From: RUG13409 sp045546135
GTDB lineage: Bacteria > Bacillota > Clostridia > Peptostreptococcales > Anaerovoracaceae
Reading direction: 5' to 3'
Assembly (NCBI GenBank): GCA_045546135.1
Contig: JAZQCD010000004.1
Span: forward strand, 60,735 to 124,734
Length of the DNA stretch: 64,000 nucleotides
Shown: positions 60,267 to 64,000 of the stretch, one piece after another
Layout: the number at the start of each line of letters is the position of its first letter
Position numbering within the stretch: position 1 is the first letter of the stretch
Translations under genes and position numbers: made by a program
The notes under the pieces: generated by a model
Told to the model about the DNA's origin: nothing
Database searches by the model: none
What the model saw: only the letters and a program-made list of their open reading frames with translations

Positions 60267-61073
60267 CTACTTACCTCCAAGCTCTCTTAAAGCTGTTTCA
60301 AGATCCTCACCCTTCGGTGCCGTACCGTGCCAGTCAAGGTTGTTCTCCATGTAGGAAACGCCTTTGCCCTTGATGGTATTTGCTATGATGCAATGGGGCT
60401 TTCCTCCGCACTCATTGTCAAGAGCCTTAAGGATCTGCTCAAAATCGTGACCGTCGATGACGTCAACCGCAAATCCGAATGCTTCGAACTTTGCCTTGAG
60501 ATCTCCGTGAGCCAGTATCTCTTCAGTGTTTCCGTCAAGCTGGAGCATGTTGCGGTCTACGATGACAGTAAGGTTATCGAGTTTGTAGTGAGCTGCTGCC
60601 ATGAAGGATTCCCAGCAAAGGCCCTCATCAAGCTCTCCGTCGCCTACTATTGCGTAGACCTTGTTGTCAGTCTTCTTTAATTTGAAACCAAGAGCCATGC
60701 CTGTGGCTACTGAAACTCCCTGGCCAAGGGATCCTGTGGAACAGTCGATACCTGGGCACTTGTTGCTTTCAGGGTGACCCTGAAACGGATGATGGAGCCT
60801 TCTTAGGTACTGAAGTTCTTCCTTTGGCACATATCCCTTGTCTGCCAGGATGGCGTAAAGGGGTGGATTGGAATGTCCCTTTGAGAGGACGAATCTGTCT
60901 CTTCTTTCATCGTGTGGATCAGGATAGAGCCTCATCTTTGAATAGTAGAGGGCAACCATCAGATCTGTTGCAGAAAGGGATCCGCCCGGATGGCCGCTGC
61001 CTGCCTTTGCAATCATTTCTATGGTCTCAAGGCGTATCTGACGGGCTTTTTCTTTTAGTTCGGTTATATTCAT
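60267..61073 (-). CDS. transketolase, N-terminal subunit
   Basis: 268 residues. SGHPGGSLSATDLMVALYY opens the thiamine diphosphate domain; VGDGELDEGLCWESFMAAA with DRNMLQLDG is the metal-diphosphate motif, and HGTAPKG the last conserved His. AAAGGAAA precedes the ATG. Split transketolases are frequent in Clostridia and archaea. Confidence 0.93.
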   Translation of the reverse strand: MNITELKEKARQIRLETIEMIAKAGSGHPGGSLSATDLMVALYYSKMRLYPDPHDERRDRFVLSKGHSNPPLYAILADKGYVPKEELQYLRRLHHPFQGHPESNKCPGIDCSTGSLGQGVSVATGMALGFKLKKTDNKVYAIVGDGELDEGLCWESFMAAAHYKLDNLTVIVDRNMLQLDGNTEEILAHGDLKAKFEAFGFAVDVIDGHDFEQILKALDNECGGKPHCIIANTIKGKGVSYMENNLDWHGTAPKGEDLETALRELGGK

Positions 61074-61102
61074 ATGATTTCCTTTCGAGCCTTTTTCTAA
61101 TG

Positions 61103-61128
61103 AAAGGCGGCTCTAAAAAAGGGCCGCC
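61103..61128 (-). other. hairpin between aldolase and transketolase genes
   Basis: GGCGGC (61106-61111) and GCCGCC (61123-61128) with a loop containing an A/T run, followed by TTTC on the minus strand. It may be a weak terminator or processing site that separates the expression of the aldolase from the genes behind it. Confidence 0.5.
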
Positions 61129-61143
61129 CTGAATTTATATGTC

Positions 61144-62013
61144 TTATGCCTTTCCGAGGCTTCCGAACATGGTCATCTTTTCGATGCAGACTCTCTTCAT
61201 TTCAGCTATACCTGTTGTGAAGATCTGTCTTTGTGTATATCCCTTGCTCTCTTCATCTCTGTGCTCTTGGTAATACTTCTTTACTGCTTCAGAGAATGCT
61301 ACCTGGCACTCTGTGTTGACGTTGATCTTGCAAACGCCAAGGGAGATAGCCTTCTTGATCTGGTCTTCGGGGATGCCGGAGCCGCCGTGAAGTACAAGAG
61401 GCATATGTCCTGTCTGCTTCTTGATGGCATCGAGGACTTCGAAGTTAAGTCCTGCCCAGTTTGCAGGATATTTTCCGTGGATGTTGCCTATGCCTGCTGC
61501 AAGGAAATCTATTCCAAGGTCTGCTATCTGCTTGCACTGCATCGGATCTGCGCACTCGCCCATTGCGATGACGCCGTCTTCTTCTCCGCCTATAGCTCCA
61601 ACCTCTGCTTCAACAGAGATGCCCTTTGCGTGTGCTCTTGCAACTACTTCCTTTGTCTTTTCAAGGTTCTCTTCGATGGAGTACTTTGACCCATCGAACA
61701 TGACTGATGAGAATCCGTTCTCTATTGCATTGAGCGCATCCTCATAGCTGCCGTGATCTACGTGAAGCGCTACAGGAACATTGATGTTCATATAGTTCAT
61801 GAATCCTAGAACTGTGTCAGCAATGGTCCTGTATCCGCCCATGTATTTGGCTGTTCCGCCGGATACTCCCAAAATAATAGGAGAGTGAGTTTCCTGAGCA
61901 GCTTCCAGGAATGCTCTGATGCTCTCCATGTTGTTCAAATTAAAATGTCCTACTGCATAATGACCCTCTTCAGCTTTCTGAAGCATTTCTTTTGCAGATA
62001 CTAAATATGCCAT
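61144..62013 (-). CDS. fba: class II fructose- or tagatose-bisphosphate aldolase
   Basis: 289 residues. ALHVDHGSYEDALNAIENGF holds the catalytic Asp and zinc ligand His; SVEAEVGAIGGEEDG, AAGIGNIHGKYP and PLVLHGGSGIPEDQIKKAI contain further zinc and phosphate contacts. NVNTECQVAFSEAVK closes the core. AAGGAGGGC is 3-4 nt closer than average but strong. It cleaves the bisphosphate into two triose phosphates. First gene of an operon with split transketolase and the sugar kinase. Confidence 0.93.
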   Translation of the reverse strand: MAYLVSAKEMLQKAEEGHYAVGHFNLNNMESIRAFLEAAQETHSPIILGVSGGTAKYMGGYRTIADTVLGFMNYMNINVPVALHVDHGSYEDALNAIENGFSSVMFDGSKYSIEENLEKTKEVVARAHAKGISVEAEVGAIGGEEDGVIAMGECADPMQCKQIADLGIDFLAAGIGNIHGKYPANWAGLNFEVLDAIKKQTGHMPLVLHGGSGIPEDQIKKAISLGVCKINVNTECQVAFSEAVKKYYQEHRDEESKGYTQRQIFTTGIAEMKRVCIEKMTMFGSLGKA

Positions 62014-62052
62014 ATTGCCCTCCTTAAGTTAAAGCATTTGATATTATCTTTA

Positions 62053-62072
62053 AAAGGTCCCTTTAGACCTTT
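62053..62072 (-). other. terminator-like hairpin in the aldolase leader
   Basis: AAAGGTC (62053-62059) and GACCTTT (62066-62072) with a TTTT-rich side on the minus strand, about 40 nt before the aldolase start. Either an attenuator or the end of an incoming transcript. Confidence 0.4.
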
Positions 62073-62100
62073 CTTTATAGCATATCATTCTAACATGAAA

Positions 62101-62147
62101 AGAACGCTTAAGTATATCTAAATATACAGCTTGAGCGCTCTTTTTTT
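62101..62147 (+). terminator. terminator hairpin next to the insertion sequence
   Basis: AGAACGCT (62101-62108) pairs with AGCGCTCT (62134-62141) with one mismatch and an inner TATAT/ATATA helix; seven T follow on the plus strand. No plus-strand gene ends to its left; the minus side has TTCTTTTC and may stop transcripts from the right. Confidence 0.6.
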
Positions 62148-62158
62148 CATCTCGTTAA

Positions 62159-63954
62159 TTGTAAAAGTAAGTTCTACCCCCTGTTTCAAAAAAGTGGAAG
62201 TTAGTTGTTCCAAGCACAGGGGTGGAAGTTAAATACTCTGAATGCTATTCTAACAAAAAAGGAGTTGAATCAGTTCTCTCCGGCCGGAAAGGATTGATCA
62301 ATGGAAAAGAATAAACATTTAGATTTAGATGCACGTATAGCAATAGAGGTTGGTCTAAAGAATAGAAAATCATTCAAACAAATAGCAAGAGAGATCGGAA
62401 AGGACTGCAGTACTGTCTCTAAAGAAGTACGGAATCATCTCCACTTTGTTAAAACAGGCAGCTACAACCGAAACTTCAATGACTGTAAACATAGGAAAGA
62501 CTGCTCTGCTTATGGCCTATGCAAAAACTGTGTTGATCCAAAGCATGGTCACCACTGCAGGTCTTGCCGCGAATGTATGAGAAACTGCAATGACTATGAA
62601 AAAGAAACTTGTCCAAAGCAGTCAAAACCACCATACGCATGTAATGGTTGCTTAGAGCGAAGAAAGTGCAGTCTCGAAAAGGCAATGTACAGCGCCGGAT
62701 ATGCATACAACGAATACCTTGAAGTAAAGAGCGAGTCGAGAAGCGGTATCGGCATGTCAGAAGAGGAAGTAAGAGAACTTGATATGATAGTCACACCGCT
62801 TCTAAGGAATGGGCAGTCCATTCATCACATATGCAGCCATAATGCCGATATGATCACAGTATGTGAAAAGACCCTGTACAAATACGCAGATGCAGGTCTT
62901 CTGACTGCAATAAACCTGGATATGCCCAGAAAGGTGGCATTCAGACCGAGAAGAGTAAAATCTACGGATCTGAAGGTGGATAAGAAATGCAGGATAGGAA
63001 GGACTCTGGAGGATTACCATACTTTCATGGAGGAGAATCCTTCGTGTCCGGTAGTTCAGGCCGATACTGTTGAAGGGATAAAAGGAGGCGCAGTTTTGCT
63101 GACACTTCACTTCGTTTCAGCAAAACTACAGCTTGCTTTCAAAAGGGAACACAACGATGCTGCATCCGTTACTAAAGTTTTTAATATGCTCTACGATACT
63201 CTCGGAAAGGAAGAGTACCTAAGACTCTTCAAAGTGATACTCGCTGATAACGGCTCTGAGTTTTCAGACCCCCGAGCTATCGAATTCGATGAGAATGGGA
63301 ACAGACGTTCCTATGTGTTCTACTGCGACCCCTCCTCTCCCTACCAGAAAGGTGCCTGCGAGAACAATCATGAATTCATAAGAAGAATCATACCCAAGGG
63401 AAAAGATATCGGGATATACTCAGATGATAAGATATCTCTGATGATGGATCATATCAACTCTTACGGAAGAGCGGAACTTGCTGATAAAGCCCCTTTAGAG
63501 ATGTTCGAATTTCTCTATGGCGGTGATGTAGTAAAGAAACTCGGCCTTAAGCTGATTCCAAAAAATGAGGTCATACTGAAACCATCTCTTTTAAACAGAA
63601 ACCCTGCGCCGGTCGAAGAATAACTTCTCCCTAATTAGCAGCAGGGTTTGGGGCGGCAGCCCCAAATAGATAAACTATCAAAAAAGTGCTGCTCTTCGAC
63701 AGCAGCACAGCACATCAGTGGCCGGAGATTAAGTTGTTTCAACTCCTAATATACCTACGAATATGGGGGTGGAACTTAGTTGCTCCGGAAAAGCAATGAC
63801 ACTTCAGTCCCACCATTGTTATGCAATTAATTCGGCCTTTCTAGACTGATTATATATTAAAAAAAGAATAAATGGTAATGTTTTCTTCTTTTTCCATCTA
63901 TTCTTATCAATTTTTGAAAACTTAAATTCCACTCCGTAGAATTTACTTTTACAA
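62159..63954 (+). mobile_element. IS30-family insertion sequence
   Basis: The left inverted repeat TTGTAAAAGTAAGTTCTAC starts at 62159. The best match on the right is the complement of 63936-63954 (18 of 19 bases). Inside lies one transposase gene. A direct repeat of 18 nt (GTGGAAGTTAGTTGTTCC at 62194-62211 and its 16-of-18 match at 63769-63786) sits near both ends. The right end continues with two more copies of the end-like repeat, so the element might instead extend to 63994. No clear target duplication is visible. Confidence 0.75.
62301..63623 (+). CDS. IS30-family transposase
   Basis: 440 residues. The N-terminal helix-turn-helix KSFKQIAREIGKDCSTVSKE (about 24-43) is that of IS30. Residues 62-124 hold about 15 Cys, a zinc-binding-like insert typical of this IS30 subgroup. 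The DDE residues are Asp255 (VVQADTVEG), Asp316 (ILADNGSEF) and Glu354 (KGACENNHE), all present. The gene looks intact and has a weak GGAAAGGA site upstream. Expected to cut and join the inverted repeats. Confidence 0.92.
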   Translation: MEKNKHLDLDARIAIEVGLKNRKSFKQIAREIGKDCSTVSKEVRNHLHFVKTGSYNRNFNDCKHRKDCSAYGLCKNCVDPKHGHHCRSCRECMRNCNDYEKETCPKQSKPPYACNGCLERRKCSLEKAMYSAGYAYNEYLEVKSESRSGIGMSEEEVRELDMIVTPLLRNGQSIHHICSHNADMITVCEKTLYKYADAGLLTAINLDMPRKVAFRPRRVKSTDLKVDKKCRIGRTLEDYHTFMEENPSCPVVQADTVEGIKGGAVLLTLHFVSAKLQLAFKREHNDAASVTKVFNMLYDTLGKEEYLRLFKVILADNGSEFSDPRAIEFDENGNRRSYVFYCDPSSPYQKGACENNHEFIRRIIPKGKDIGIYSDDKISLMMDHINSYGRAELADKAPLEMFEFLYGGDVVKKLGLKLIPKNEVILKPSLLNRNPAPVEE

Positions 63955-63995
63955 CATAGAACTTAAGTTTACAAAGTGGAAGTTACTTTTACAAG
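63936..63995 (+). repeat. three tandem 20-bp repeats at the right end of the IS30 element
   Basis: GTAGAATTTACTTTTACAAC (63936), ATAGAACTTAAGTTTACAAA (63956) and GTGGAAGTTACTTTTACAAG (63976) follow each other at exactly 20 bp. Each is the complement of the left inverted repeat with 1 to several differences. The region between the transposase stop at 63623 and 63936 holds hairpins (63648-63668 and 63687-63709) and no gene. Confidence 0.8.
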
Positions 63996-64000
63996 TCACC

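Overview
The window looks like a chromosomal segment of a low-to-mid GC Gram-positive anaerobe of the class Clostridia; I cannot name a genus. The support is an Rnf ferredoxin:NAD oxidoreductase operon, a short SufC/SufB-type iron-sulfur assembly pair with an Nfu scaffold, a transketolase split into two genes, lipoproteins with Gram-positive-style export signals, and strong GGAGG ribosome binding sites. I saw no rRNA, tRNA or CRISPR array. Most genes lie on the minus strand.

Layout. 1-6503: a very large secreted Calx-beta protein that runs off the left edge, preceded by a small two-TM membrane gene. 6566-11378: accessory islet with a decayed gene end, an exported protein, an HTH-HipA-like kinase with an apparently leaderless promoter, an AAA_14/DUF4143 ATPase with a 32-bp-period repeat array, and a broken histidine acid phosphatase. 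11395-17339: dinB, a YD-repeat gene, an internally deleted MFS pseudogene, a membrane-anchored alpha/beta hydrolase facing a MarR regulator across a 27-bp palindrome, and a lipoprotein. 17446-20162: VOC protein, proC, GNAT and a Phd/Doc toxin-antitoxin pair. 20186-26086: TetR regulator divergent from a heterodimeric ABC exporter, an esterase and a PHP phosphatase. 26288-32085: an ATPase_2/DUF234 ATPase with its own operator cluster, tldD/tldE, and an AbiE toxin-antitoxin pair.

32175-42006: metG, bactofilin, a two-component system with OmpR-type direct repeats, a three-gene FAD oxidoreductase operon, and an operon of an unknown protein, dtd, a DNPH1-like hydrolase and an HD hydrolase. 42167-46850: rnfCDEAB, with no rnfG between rnfD and rnfE. 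46881-50753: branched-chain-amino-acid-type binding lipoprotein, nfu, sufB-like, sufC and a structured RNA upstream of sufC. 50811-54857: an FbpABC-like importer. 54983-57475: an 830-residue protein joining MORN-like repeats to two CbxX/CfxQ AAA+ modules. 57547-62072: a lipoprotein, then an operon of aldolase, split transketolase and PfkB kinase. 62101-64000: an IS30-family element with a three-copy 20-bp repeat at its right end.

The observations I would check first are the rnf operon without rnfG, the MORN-AAA-AAA fusion, the phased repeat array of the AAA_14 gene, the leaderless HTH-HipA-like gene with its operator, and the structured RNA upstream of sufCB.
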